Source of the DNA: Fusibacter_A sp965140735
GTDB lineage: Bacteria; Bacillota; Clostridia; Peptostreptococcales; Acidaminobacteraceae
Reading direction: 5' to 3'
Assembly (NCBI GenBank): GCA_965140735.1
Contig: OZ223306.1
Location: 806,001 to 870,000, forward strand
DNA: 64,000 nt
Shown here piece after piece: positions 36,101-44,909 of the stretch (its first letter is position 1; each line of letters opens with the position of its first letter). The position numbers and the translations under genes were made by a program. The notes under the pieces are model-generated. The model had not been told where the DNA came from. It searched no databases and worked only from the letters and a program-made list of their open reading frames with translations.

Positions 36101-36478
36101 TTGCACACTCTATTCGTATTTGAAGGTTATACTAAAAACGACGTCATTTTATATCGTTTTTCAGTTAAACCAAATCAAAGATTACCTTACTCAGAAGTTC
36201 AACGCATGATGATTTCCATCAGAAATGTAAAATCTCATCATTTTTTAAATTATAAAATTGTCTTCAAAAACGGATTCTATGTAGAAATAGATTCACAGTC
36301 AACACTTTTTAGGCTAAGTGATATAAAAATGATAGATGGTATTTTGGGAAAACATGTAAAGACCTATATGGATAGAAAATATCTAGATGAAGAAATATCA
36401 GGTGTCAATATGAAATTTAAAGATCTCATTCGAGAAAAACAAATTAATCTCACTACTTTTGAAGAAGCAAACTCATAA
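36101..36478 (+). CDS. Hypothetical protein, probably 5'-damaged
   Basis: 125 codons from a TTG with no good ribosome binding site. The coding region before it continues in another frame, so the present start is doubtful and the gene may be a frameshifted pseudogene. The protein is soluble with strands YKIVFKNGFYVEIDSQSTLF and a helical C terminus. No family recognised. The damaged kinase copy follows after 15 nt. Confidence 0.5.
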   Translation: MHTLFVFEGYTKNDVILYRFSVKPNQRLPYSEVQRMMISIRNVKSHHFLNYKIVFKNGFYVEIDSQSTLFRLSDIKMIDGILGKHVKTYMDRKYLDEEISGVNMKFKDLIREKQINLTTFEEANS

Positions 36479-36493
36479 GATAAGAAGGTCATT

Positions 36494-36874
36494 ATGAAAT
36501 TACATAAAAACACCTATTGGATTGGCGGTTCACCATGCAGTGGAAAGAGCACAATAGCTGAAAAACTGGTACAAGAATTTGGATGTGATTATTACAAATG
36601 TGACGATCATCTAAAACGCTATATGAAGCTAAGCGCGACTATGGGTAAACCTACCATTGGAAAAATGTCCGCTTTGAGTATCGATGAAACATGGTTAAGA
36701 TATGTTGATGAACAAGTAGAGAACGAATTTAAATTCTACGAAGAAGCCTTTGAGATCGTTATGAATGACATTGACAAGTTACCATCCGCTGAGTTTCAAG
36801 TTGAAAAATATAAAGAACGTCCAGGGGTATCACATTATTTGCGTGAATGCAGTGATTCTCAAACTGCATTTTAA
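36494..36874 (+). pseudogene. Internally deleted, truncated copy of the kinase gene at 33818
   Basis: The first 95 codons follow the gene at 33818 closely (same Walker A GGSPCSGKST, YYKCDDHL, YEEAF). Then about 36 codons, including the VVEGAALLPEN region, are missing in frame, and the frame resumes with EFQVEKYKER and ends after RECSDSQTAF at a TAA. The intact gene has CCTTCT at both edges of the lost segment (near 34110 and 34202), so slippage between short repeats could explain the deletion. Loss of the Walker B-like region and the C terminus makes the product non-functional as a kinase. The ribosome binding site AGAAGGTC is retained. Confidence 0.85.
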
Positions 36875-37032
36875 TTAAAAGATTAGATAAAAGTTATCGA
36901 ACACGTTATAAAGAAAGCCTAATCAACCCTTTTAAAATAATTAATGAAAAAGGCATTGAATACTATCTAGCATCTGAAAAAGATCGACTAAAGTGTCCTG
37001 AATGCGACAAAACATTTGTCAATATTACTTAA
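36871..37032 (+). pseudogene. C-terminal remnant of a DUF3795-like gene
   Basis: An open stretch with no start encodes LIKRLDKSYRTRYKESLINP and later LKCPECDKTF. This pattern, a YRT-Y-S-I-N helix followed by a CPEC zinc ribbon, matches the end of DUF3795 proteins as I recall them. It is joined directly to the truncated kinase copy, so a deletion fused the two remnants. Confidence 0.6.
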
Positions 37033-37063
37033 GATAATTATAGTAACAAGGAGGCCCATTTTT

Positions 37064-37336
37064 ATGGAGAAAAGAAATATAAATGTATTCAATTTAAACT
37101 CAAAAATATTTAATGCGTGTGCTTGGATAATCGTTTTAATAACTTATGTAATGCCCGGTAGACTAGACCAAGCCAATCGTAAAATCTATGGATATCCACT
37201 TTCTTTTTTAACTTATTCTGGTGAAAATGGATTTAATAGTCCATTACAATCATTTGAATTTAATCTATTTGTTTTTTTAATTGATATTCTAATTTTATAT
37301 TTTATTATAGTTAAAGTATCAAAAGCCAAAAGTTAA
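37064..37336 (+). CDS. Small two-TM membrane protein (90 aa)
   Basis: ATG 8 nt after AAGGAGG; the frame is open further upstream but those codons belong to debris. Hydrophobic helices near residues 14-29 and 67-84, with a polar loop of about 35 residues between. No family recognised. Confidence 0.65.
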   Translation: MEKRNINVFNLNSKIFNACAWIIVLITYVMPGRLDQANRKIYGYPLSFLTYSGENGFNSPLQSFEFNLFVFLIDILILYFIIVKVSKAKS

Positions 37337-37369
37337 GCAACCTTTTACCCTATGACGTTGTGAACGCAA

Positions 37370-37692
37370 GGAGAAAATCAATGAAAAAAATAGTAATTTC
37401 AGTACTCTGATTTTTAATCGCATTTTACTTACAAGTAGTTACCTTAGGGGGCCTTTAGTAATAAGCACTTTTTTCTATACACCAAGTTTGTTTTTTTACT
37501 GTTTATGCTTGCCTTCTTTATCATCCTAACAGGCTCGCATAAACACTTTATTAATGGTTTTAAACTTGTATTAAAATTTGCCTATTATTTACAATCATCT
37601 ATTACAAGATTAAAGATGTTATGCTTGAATAAAACAGAAAAAAATCAAAGATTTGATGAAAACAAATTATTAGATTTGAAATGGAGACCATA
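37370..37692 (+). pseudogene. Disrupted membrane protein gene
   Basis: CAAGGAGAAAATCA and an ATG at 37381 begin a frame that stops after nine codons (MKKIVISVL), then continues with FLIAFYLQVVTLGGL before another stop. A different frame, open from about 37490 to 37693, holds MLAFFIILTGSHKHFINGFK and a hydrophobic continuation. The pieces look like one membrane protein gene broken by a stop and at least one frameshift. No family assigned. Confidence 0.5.
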
Positions 37693-38139
37693 ATGATATA
37701 TAGCATAGGTGGTCAAAGAGTACTTATAACTGAATCACTTAAAAAAAGAGTAAAAGAATCTAAATTATCAGCCAATCATGAACTCTACGATCAACTATCG
37801 GACTTGTACAGGCATGATCCCAATGCTTTTAGGGAAACCTTTTCGAAATTTAATCTCATTGGAGAAGAGGCTCAAAACTATGTCGTTGAATTATTAAATG
37901 ATTATGTCTCAGGGGGAAGAGGGCAGTTTAGAGCGGACGAAGATCTAAAAAACGTATATTGGCTAGATATCTGGATAAACGGTCAATTGCTAATAAGAAC
38001 ACTAAAATTAAGCGATTATGTCCGTATAAAGATCGATTTAGATGAAGTTACAAGGTTAAGTGGTAGCGTTGAAGACTTCTCAATTGCATTTAAAAATGGC
38101 AATGGTTTGAGATTAAATGAAAATATTATGATGACTTAG
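37693..38139 (+). CDS. Hypothetical protein (148 aa)
   Basis: ATG 6 nt after TGGAG. Soluble alpha/beta protein; notable stretches are YRHDPNAFRETFSKFNLIGE (helical) and YWLDIWINGQLLIRTLKL (strands). No signal peptide or membrane helix. Family not recognised. Confidence 0.65.
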   Translation: MIYSIGGQRVLITESLKKRVKESKLSANHELYDQLSDLYRHDPNAFRETFSKFNLIGEEAQNYVVELLNDYVSGGRGQFRADEDLKNVYWLDIWINGQLLIRTLKLSDYVRIKIDLDEVTRLSGSVEDFSIAFKNGNGLRLNENIMMT

Positions 38140-38192
38140 TTTATAAAGATAAAAATAATCACACCAGTTACTGAAATCAAGGAGATAAAATT

Positions 38193-38570
38193 ATGAACTA
38201 TAATGCTTACAACGAACTAATGTCCTACTTTTATTTTGAATTCAATGTGTATATTATATTAACACTTATCATAATACTAGGCTTAATAAAATCAATTGAC
38301 ACATACCGCAAATTAGAAAAGAGCAGTAAAACTGAGCCAGCTCGGCATAATGGTAGAAAATACAATTTAATCATCAGTACTTTAGCCCTTATTGGCTTAT
38401 CAAATGCAATGTTTTTTCATGGGGTTATGCTTGATATCCCCATGGAAAGTGGTTATGTTTGGTCTTCTAAATTTATATATCTATTTGTAGTGGCATTCGT
38501 CCTTTTTAGCATTCAACTCATTTTTACTGTGTTAACAAATATGAGCATTAGTAAATCAAAAAAAGACTAA
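38193..38570 (+). CDS. Three-TM membrane protein
   Basis: 125 residues; ATG 7 nt after AAGGAG. Hydrophobic helices near 15-33, 59-77 and 93-116. The polar loop between the first two carries SSKTEPARHNGRK. No family recognised. Confidence 0.65.
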   Translation: MNYNAYNELMSYFYFEFNVYIILTLIIILGLIKSIDTYRKLEKSSKTEPARHNGRKYNLIISTLALIGLSNAMFFHGVMLDIPMESGYVWSSKFIYLFVVAFVLFSIQLIFTVLTNMSISKSKKD

Positions 38571-38587
38571 ATTAGAGAAAATAAGTG

Positions 38588-38615
38588 CTCCTGAGAAATG
38601 CATTTCTTGCGGGGG
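38588..38615. repeat. Hairpin without T tract
   Basis: CTCCTGAGAAAT and ATTTCTTGCGGGG pair with one mismatch and two G-U pairs around GC. It stands between two small membrane genes; no T run follows, so a terminator is not supported. Confidence 0.35.
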
Positions 38616-38651
38616 TGATAAGTCACCTACATTTTTATTGGAGGCATTACA

Positions 38652-38843
38652 ATGAAATGGCATAAGCTTAATAAAATTGAGTATGAAGAATCCACTGGTG
38701 GAGAAATTCAACCAGATGAATACAGAGAATATTATAGCCACGCCACCAAAAGACGGACTAGAAGAATTAGAATAATATTATTTTTGATTTATGGTGTTCC
38801 TTTTATAACTGTGATAATTCTTAAACTCATGACTAAATACTAA
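38652..38843 (+). CDS. Small one-TM protein (63 aa)
   Basis: ATG 7 nt after TGGAGG. The first 35 residues are polar (EESTGGEIQPDEYREYYSHA), followed by a basic stretch TKRRTRRIR and one hydrophobic helix (about 42-59). By the positive-inside rule the N terminus is cytoplasmic. No family recognised. Confidence 0.6.
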   Translation: MKWHKLNKIEYEESTGGEIQPDEYREYYSHATKRRTRRIRIILFLIYGVPFITVIILKLMTKY

Positions 38844-38868
38844 AACCATACATTTATTTAAAAAAAGT

Positions 38869-39243
38869 ATGCCTATAATAATGATCTTTGTAATTATTAT
38901 AGGTGTCATAATTACTATAAAGATAGAGAGAGCGAGGCAATATATGAATATGAAAATACAAAAAGGGCAATACCCTGAATCAGCTGAAAAAATGTATTTC
39001 GGCGCATTTATTTTAACGCCTATTTGGGCATTAGTACATAAAAAATATCTATTTGCAATTATAGCACTTATCCCCATAATTGGTCTGGTGGCGTCATTCA
39101 TGGCACTCATCAATGGCGGTCGTTGGGCTTGGGATAGTAAAGATTGGCAAACTGAATATTACTTTAAAGAGAGTACGTTAAAATGGAATATAGCTGGAGG
39201 CATTGTTCTCTTTATCATGATTTTATACTATATTTTTAAATGA
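38869..39243 (+). CDS. DUF2628-like membrane protein
   Basis: 124 codons in the longest frame. The core GAFILTPIWALVHKKYLFAI followed by LIPIIGLVASFMALINGGRWAW is like DUF2628 proteins, small membrane proteins of unknown role. The ATG at 38869 gives an extra N-terminal helix but has no binding site; ATG 38944 has GAGG 7 nt before it and gives a 99-residue protein closer to family size. I cannot decide between them. Helices near residues 2-20, 46-62, 63-83 and 105-122 in the long form. Confidence 0.65.
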   Translation: MPIIMIFVIIIGVIITIKIERARQYMNMKIQKGQYPESAEKMYFGAFILTPIWALVHKKYLFAIIALIPIIGLVASFMALINGGRWAWDSKDWQTEYYFKESTLKWNIAGGIVLFIMILYYIFK

Positions 39244-39287
39244 TAATTCATAAGTTATAATGTCAGTAGACACAATTTAATTTGAAA

Positions 39288-39860
39288 ATGGAGGTATTAC
39301 TAATAAAAACACTTATATTAAACGGTTCTCCAAGAAAAAATGGCGATTCAAAATTTATAATTGACAATTTATCACAAGCGTTAAAAGGAGAAACCATAGT
39401 AATCAACGTTTATGATGAAAAAGTAAGTCCGTGTATAGACTGTCGCTATTGCTGGAAAGAAAATGATTGTGCCATAAAAGATGATATGAGCATCACTTAC
39501 GACCTAATGAATGAAGTTGATAACGTTATAATATCATCTCCAATTTACTTTTCAGAGTTATCAGGTCCTTTGTTGAGTTATGCAAGTCGATTTCAAAGAT
39601 ATTATGCACAAAAAATTCTCCGTGCCGATCCACATTTTCATATGAAGCAAAAGAAAGGCTTGATCGTATTAAGTGCAGGTGGCGATTTTTCTACTCTTGA
39701 AAGACCTATACAGACTGCTAAGAGCATATTTGGACAGATCAGCACTAAATCTATAGGGGTTATCGCAACAACACAGACGAATGAAATACCTGCAAAAGAG
39801 GATAAAACTTTAAATCAAAAAATCTTTGAAATGGCTCAACTGTTAAATGGTGAAAATTGA
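39288..39860 (+). CDS. NADPH-dependent FMN reductase / iron-sulfur-flavoprotein-like
   Basis: About 190 residues of flavodoxin fold. LILNGSPRKNGDSKFIIDNL is the FMN phosphate-binding start, and SPCIDCRYCWKENDCAIKDDM has the Cys pattern of this flavoprotein family; SPIYFSELSGPL follows in the usual place. These proteins bind FMN and reduce quinones, nitro compounds or an iron-sulfur partner. The start is odd: GGAGG (39290-39294) is followed at 8 nt by ATA (39303), which would give the family-typical (M)KTLILNGSPR. The only ATG (39288) overlaps the binding site. Initiation at ATA, or a damaged start, should be considered. Confidence 0.8.
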   Translation: MEVLLIKTLILNGSPRKNGDSKFIIDNLSQALKGETIVINVYDEKVSPCIDCRYCWKENDCAIKDDMSITYDLMNEVDNVIISSPIYFSELSGPLLSYASRFQRYYAQKILRADPHFHMKQKKGLIVLSAGGDFSTLERPIQTAKSIFGQISTKSIGVIATTQTNEIPAKEDKTLNQKIFEMAQLLNGEN

Positions 39861-39953
39861 AAAGACATAAATATATATGATATAATAAGTTTGCGTTTTT
39901 CAATATTAATTACTTAGCGCCTATCAATGTCCAATAAGAAAGGGGCAAATTTG

Positions 39954-40628
39954 ATGAATTTAGAAAAATATATCCTTGACCTCGGTGCAGATAAGGTTGG
40001 TTTCGCAGATTTATCTGAGATTCCTATAGAAAATCGCCATCATCTAAACTATGGTATAAGCATTGCCAAAAAGATCAATCCTGAAATTGTGCGCAATATA
40101 GCAGATGGTCCAAATCAAAGTTACTATGAAGAATATCAGAGATTAAATAGGGCATTAGATCAAATTGCATCACAAGTAGCAGAAAAAATTAAAGCTATGG
40201 GCTACGAGGCTATAGCAAAAACAACGACAATTGTTGCTTCTAGTGAAAGTCTATGTACCGATTTACCACATAAAACAGTGGCAACAAGAGCAGGTTTAGG
40301 ATGGATCGGTAAATGTGCATTGCTCGTAACAAACGACTATGGTTCGGCAGTTCGTTTAACGTCTGTTCTCACGAACTTAAAATTATCAACTGCAATCCCA
40401 ATTAATGAATCAAAGTGCGGTAATTGCACACTATGTACAAATGTATGTGAGGGTAATGCCGTTAAGGGCATTAACTGGCATTTAGGTATGGACAGAGAAT
40501 CATTTTATGACGCAAAAGCATGTAAAAAAGAAGCAAGAAAAAAGTGTAATCTTGAAAATATCGAATCCAATATATGCGGTCAATGCATCAATATCTGCCC
40601 CTATACAAGGCGGTATATTAATCTTTGA
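39954..40628 (+). CDS. Double-cluster 4Fe-4S protein, QueG-like
   Basis: 224 residues from the ATG 8 nt after AAAGGGG. The C-terminal third carries CGNCTLCTNVC and later CGQCINICPYTRR, typical of the two-[4Fe-4S] domain of epoxyqueuosine reductase-like proteins; TRAGLGWIGKCALLVTNDYG before it is also family-typical (the G-W-I/G-K segment). It lacks the C-terminal HEAT-like part of full QueG, so it belongs to the shorter QueG-like reductases of unknown substrate. It lies between a flavoprotein and a TauE-type transporter, which may mean a shared redox pathway, but spacing shows separate translation units. Confidence 0.85.
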   Translation: MNLEKYILDLGADKVGFADLSEIPIENRHHLNYGISIAKKINPEIVRNIADGPNQSYYEEYQRLNRALDQIASQVAEKIKAMGYEAIAKTTTIVASSESLCTDLPHKTVATRAGLGWIGKCALLVTNDYGSAVRLTSVLTNLKLSTAIPINESKCGNCTLCTNVCEGNAVKGINWHLGMDRESFYDAKACKKEARKKCNLENIESNICGQCINICPYTRRYINL

Positions 40629-40716
40629 AATCAGAACATGAGCGTGTAGACATCAGGCTCATAATATGTAAGAATAGAAATGCTGTATTTAAATTTAATT
40701 TTTAGGGGGCTTTAAA

Positions 40717-41469
40717 ATGTTTCAAGATATACTACTTTCTCATTGGCAATGGGGAATTCTAATAGTAGCGGCTATGCTGACAGGATTCTCAAAAACAGCT
40801 TTAAGTGGCGTTATGCTCTTAGTTGTCCCAATTCTTGCAAGTATTTTTGGGGGCAAAATATCCACAGGTATCTTATTACCTATGCTCATCATTGGAGATT
40901 TATTTGCTGTGAAATATTATAATGCACATGCTGACTGGGGCAAAATATCAAAATTGATGCCTTTTACAGTATTAGGCGTTTTCGCCGGTGTATTTGTAGG
41001 TAATTTTATCAACGATCAGCAATTTTCATTACTTATTTCAATTATCGTTATGGCTTGTGTGGCAATACTTGTATTCTTTGAAGTAAAAGGCGAAAAAATA
41101 AAAATTCCCAATAATTTATCCGTTTCACTTATCGCTGGTGTTACATGTGGCTTCACATCTATGATTGGAAATGCTGCTGGTCCAATTATGAGCATCTACT
41201 TGCTTGCCATGGGGTATAAAAAGAATGATTTCATGGGAACAAGTGCATGGTTCTTTTTAATACTCAATTTGATTAAGGTTCCATTTCAAATTTTCGTATG
41301 GCACAATTTAACATTTCAAACTTTCAAATTTGCCTTGGTTCTTTCAATTCCAATTGCAGTAGGTGCCATTATCGGTATTATTATTTTAAAGAAAATCAAT
41401 GAAGTTTTATTTAAAAATATTGTTATGCTGATGACTGCTCTTGCAGCTATTAAACTGATGATCTTTTAA
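40717..41469 (+). CDS. TauE/SafE-family anion exporter
   Basis: 250 residues; ATG 8 nt after AGGGGGC. About eight hydrophobic helices in two repeats, each starting with the family pattern G-(F/I)-x-(K)-(T/S): AAMLTGFSKTALSGVMLLVV near the N terminus and VTCGFTSMIGNAAGPIMSIY in the second half. TauE/SafE proteins export sulfite, sulfoacetate or other organic anions. No sulfur metabolism genes are adjacent, so the substrate is open. Confidence 0.9.
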   Translation: MFQDILLSHWQWGILIVAAMLTGFSKTALSGVMLLVVPILASIFGGKISTGILLPMLIIGDLFAVKYYNAHADWGKISKLMPFTVLGVFAGVFVGNFINDQQFSLLISIIVMACVAILVFFEVKGEKIKIPNNLSVSLIAGVTCGFTSMIGNAAGPIMSIYLLAMGYKKNDFMGTSAWFFLILNLIKVPFQIFVWHNLTFQTFKFALVLSIPIAVGAIIGIIILKKINEVLFKNIVMLMTALAAIKLMIF

Positions 41470-41498
41470 AATATCAATCATAAATCTGAGGTCATAAA

Positions 41499-42050
41499 AT
41501 GAAAAAAACGATTACAGCAATTGCTTTAATATTTGTTATCGGAATAGCAGTTTCCATAAACTTAGAATCGCGTTTGTACATAAAAGCAAATTTAGGCATG
41601 GAGATGTCACTATACGAAATATCTAATTCCAAGCTTTATCAAAAGTATTTAGAATTGGATTTAGAAGATACACTACAAGAGCTTGAATCAAAATTAGGTA
41701 AAAAAGGAATCGTAGATGATTTGGGGCTATTTTCAGTATGGAAATTTTCTTATGGCACAATTAAAGTTGCCTTAAGAGATGACAGAACTTTTTATAAAAT
41801 GATCGTTTTACCCATACAGAAATCTACCAATATTATTGAGAATGAATCTACCATAAAAATGAATGGTTATACCACGTTTGAAGAGGTGATGGATACACTG
41901 GGATCATCCATAGAATTTGGCAGAACTTATTATGATGAAAACTCTAAAGCCATTAGCACAATTTATCTCTGGAAACTTACTTCTGGCAAAACGCTCAGGA
42001 TTAGTTTCACCGAAGGTACCATTGATGACATAGATTATTTGGGATGGTAA
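41499..42050 (+). CDS. Membrane-anchored protein with duplicated small domain
   Basis: 183 residues; ATG after TGAGGTC. N-terminal hydrophobic helix (about 4-21). The remaining part looks like two copies of one fold: YLELDLEDTLQELESKLGKK with SVWKFSYGTIKVALRDD, and GYTTFEEVMDTLGSS with YLWKLTSGKTLRISFTEG. This helix-then-WK-strand layout is like the SmpA/OmlA and BLIP-like tandem fold. Function unknown, probably outside the cytoplasmic membrane. Confidence 0.65.
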   Translation: MKKTITAIALIFVIGIAVSINLESRLYIKANLGMEMSLYEISNSKLYQKYLELDLEDTLQELESKLGKKGIVDDLGLFSVWKFSYGTIKVALRDDRTFYKMIVLPIQKSTNIIENESTIKMNGYTTFEEVMDTLGSSIEFGRTYYDENSKAISTIYLWKLTSGKTLRISFTEGTIDDIDYLGW

Positions 42051-42116
42051 AGAGAGTTCCTCAATGCGATTCAGCTTGATAAATGACTTAAAATTAAATT
42101 CACCTGGAGGATTACT

Positions 42117-43535
42117 GTGGTATTTTCAAACTTATTCTTTTTATTTGCATTTTTACCGACATGTCTCGTATTTTATTACATAATGCCTAAGCAAAAGTTA
42201 AAAGACATTGTCCTCATATTATTTTCATTATTTTTTTATGCATGGGGTGAACCCATATGGGTATCTCTTTTAATTATAAGCGCTACAGTTGATTACATAC
42301 ATGGTCGTATTATTGAAAGTACAGACAAACAATGGCAGAAAAGATTGATGCTACTCTCATCTATAGTGATCAATTTAGGTCTTCTCAGTATATTTAAATA
42401 CAGTGCTTTTTTCATTCAATCACTAAATACAGTTTTTAATCTCGATCTTATTGCCCCAACGTTTAGTTTACCTATTGGGATTTCGTTCTATACATTTCAA
42501 ACCCTTTCTTATACAGTAGATGTTTATAGAGGTGAGGTTAAAGCACAAAAAAGCTTTCTGAGTTTCTTATTATTTGTATCGCTTTTCCATCAATTAGTCG
42601 CTGGTCCCATCGTCAGATATAAAGACATTGCAAAAGAGATCGAAATTAGAGTTTTATCATGGGAGCGATTTAATAAAGGGGTCTTAAGATTCGTTATAGG
42701 ACTTGGAAAAAAAGTGATCATTGCAAATACCGCAGGAGACCTTGCAAGAGTATATTTAGATCAATCCTTTTCAAAGCTTACAGTGATGGGGTCATGGACT
42801 GGCATATTACTGTTTGCACTTCAAATTTACTTTGATTTTTCAGGTTATTCTGATATGGCAATTGGACTGGGGCACATGTTTGGCTTTACTTATAAAGAGA
42901 ACTTTAATTATCCTTATATTTCAAGATCAGCCACAGAATTTTGGCGGCGTTGGCATATTTCATTAGGGTCCTTTTTTAGAGACTATGTCTACATTCCTCT
43001 TGGTGGTAACCGAAAAAGACGTTTTCTCAACCTTGGCATCGTATGGTTTTTAACAGGGCTTTGGCATGGTGCAAGCTGGAACTTCGTGATGTGGGGGCTT
43101 TATTACGGGGTTTTAATCGTCATAGAAAAACAATTTTTACTTAAAGTACTCGATAGATTACCAAAGTTTATAAATCATCTATACTTAGTTATCGCTGTTC
43201 TATTGGGTTGGGTCCTTTTCTATTACACAGATTTAAATCAAGGTATTCTATACATGAAAACCATGCTTGGGTTGACTGGTGCGAAACTCTTTCAAGCGAC
43301 AGACATCCTCCGTATCAAATCGAATGCAGTATTTCTTTTGCTTTCAATAATATTTTGTATGCCCTTTTTAAAACAATTGTATAAAAAAGTTCAGCATAAA
43401 TTGAGTCATTCTAGTTTTGTGCCATCATTTCTGGATGACATGTTGAAAGGTGTTTTTGTTTTAACAGTTTTAACCATTTCTACTGCACTTATTTTAGGAC
43501 AATCTTATAATCCATTTATCTATTTTAGATTCTAA
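42117..43535 (+). CDS. MBOAT-family O-acyltransferase (AlgI/PatA-like)
   Basis: 472 residues; GTG start 7 nt after TGGAGG. A polytopic MBOAT enzyme: FYAWGEPIWVSLLIISATVD near the N terminus, PIGISFYTFQTLSYTVDVYR, the ATEFWRRWHISLGSFFRDYVY box and the catalytic-His segment LTGLWHGASWNFVMWGLYYG are all characteristic of the AlgI/DltB branch. It would move acyl (usually acetyl) groups across the membrane for transfer onto cell-surface polymers. The next gene encodes the matching DHHW/AlgJ-like partner, an arrangement seen in cell-wall or exopolysaccharide O-acetylation pairs. Confidence 0.93.
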   Translation: MVFSNLFFLFAFLPTCLVFYYIMPKQKLKDIVLILFSLFFYAWGEPIWVSLLIISATVDYIHGRIIESTDKQWQKRLMLLSSIVINLGLLSIFKYSAFFIQSLNTVFNLDLIAPTFSLPIGISFYTFQTLSYTVDVYRGEVKAQKSFLSFLLFVSLFHQLVAGPIVRYKDIAKEIEIRVLSWERFNKGVLRFVIGLGKKVIIANTAGDLARVYLDQSFSKLTVMGSWTGILLFALQIYFDFSGYSDMAIGLGHMFGFTYKENFNYPYISRSATEFWRRWHISLGSFFRDYVYIPLGGNRKRRFLNLGIVWFLTGLWHGASWNFVMWGLYYGVLIVIEKQFLLKVLDRLPKFINHLYLVIAVLLGWVLFYYTDLNQGILYMKTMLGLTGAKLFQATDILRIKSNAVFLLLSIIFCMPFLKQLYKKVQHKLSHSSFVPSFLDDMLKGVFVLTVLTISTALILGQSYNPFIYFRF

Positions 43536-43576
43536 ACTTCTATGTTCTAAGTTTATGCGATTTGAAAGGAATTGAC

Positions 43577-44863
43577 ATGAAAAGATTTTATTTTCCAACA
43601 TTGTTTTTCTTAATATTTATTATTGCTTTTAATCTACTGAGTTTTTCTAACAACGGTGGGTTAATACTAAATACTATAAGTAGCAAACCCGCTATTTTAG
43701 ATTCTATTGCAGATCGTTCATTATTTAATGATATTGAATCGATTTATTCTGATGATTTCCCTTGGCGAGACTCGTTTTTGTCTCTATCCTCTCAGGTAGA
43801 CTCATTGAAAGGGTTTTCAAATAAAATGGCCATTGTCGATACTGAAGGCATAAATGTCGCAGCAGATTGGAAGCAAAACAGTACAGACAAAGATGATGTG
43901 ACATCGGATACGCCTATAGGTGCTAAAACAGAATCCTCTGATATTAAAGATGACTTAGTGGGGACAACTGAAATGGGGTCTATTCTCATTATGGATAAAA
44001 CCGCTTACGAATTGAATACTTATGATCCAAAAGCTATATCGCTCTACGCACAAACACTTAACACCTTTAAAAGTAAGATCCCTAAAACTGTAAAAGTTGA
44101 TGCTATGCTCGTCCCGACACAGATAGAATTTATAGATAACCCAGAGGTTATGTCCTTAACCCATTCTCAGTTTGAAACGATTAATGAAGCTTATAAGCAA
44201 TTTATAGATATAAATGCAATTGACGTTTTAAGTACTTTAAAAGATCATGCCAGAGAGTATGTCTACTTTCGAACTGATCATCATTGGACTCAACTAGGTG
44301 CATACTATGCCTATACGGTCTATAAAAAGTCTTTAAAAACTGAGGGGCTTGTTAAGCGTGATCCTGATCTTTATCAGACTGATATTCATTATGAACTGCC
44401 TGATTATCTAGGTAGTTTATACCGGGTCACTCAAAGTGAAGTCCTCAAGTCAATCCCGGATACTGTAAATGTTTATGTGCCGAAAGCAGCTCAATCTGCT
44501 GTTTTCTATTTTGGAAGTGAACAAATAGGAGAGCCTAATCCTGTGGTTAGTGAGCTTTATTCTACACCAGAAGATGAATATGCCGTTTTTTTAAATGGTG
44601 ATCACGCCCTTATTCACATCGTCAGTAAAGAGGCATCTTCTAATGCCAAACTGCTTGTAGTTAAAGATTCTTATGCAAATGCATTCTTACCTTATCTCAC
44701 AGCAGATTTTAAAGATATCTATGTGATCGATCCTAGACTTTGGGAAGGTAATTTGGTTGACTTCATTAACGATAAAAAGGTAGACCGCGTGTTATTCCTC
44801 AACTATGCGCTCATCAATAGATTTACAGGATATAGCGAGCTACTCAGTACTATATTTGATTGA
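43577..44863 (+). CDS. DHHW-family (AlgJ/AlgX-like) partner protein
   Basis: 428 residues from ATG 6 nt after AAAGGA. One N-terminal hydrophobic helix (about 7-25) anchors an extracytoplasmic SGNH-like domain; the signature YFRTDHHWTQLGAYYAY near residue 235 gives the DHHW family its name, and VVKDSYANAFLPYL is the conserved Ser block near the C terminus. These proteins receive the acyl group from the MBOAT protein and transfer it to a polysaccharide. It starts 41 nt after the MBOAT stop. The polymer acted on is not evident. Confidence 0.9.
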   Translation: MKRFYFPTLFFLIFIIAFNLLSFSNNGGLILNTISSKPAILDSIADRSLFNDIESIYSDDFPWRDSFLSLSSQVDSLKGFSNKMAIVDTEGINVAADWKQNSTDKDDVTSDTPIGAKTESSDIKDDLVGTTEMGSILIMDKTAYELNTYDPKAISLYAQTLNTFKSKIPKTVKVDAMLVPTQIEFIDNPEVMSLTHSQFETINEAYKQFIDINAIDVLSTLKDHAREYVYFRTDHHWTQLGAYYAYTVYKKSLKTEGLVKRDPDLYQTDIHYELPDYLGSLYRVTQSEVLKSIPDTVNVYVPKAAQSAVFYFGSEQIGEPNPVVSELYSTPEDEYAVFLNGDHALIHIVSKEASSNAKLLVVKDSYANAFLPYLTADFKDIYVIDPRLWEGNLVDFINDKKVDRVLFLNYALINRFTGYSELLSTIFD

Positions 44864-44909
44864 AAAAAGAATCCTTATTCTATATATTTATTAAACGAGG
44901 AGATTTATA

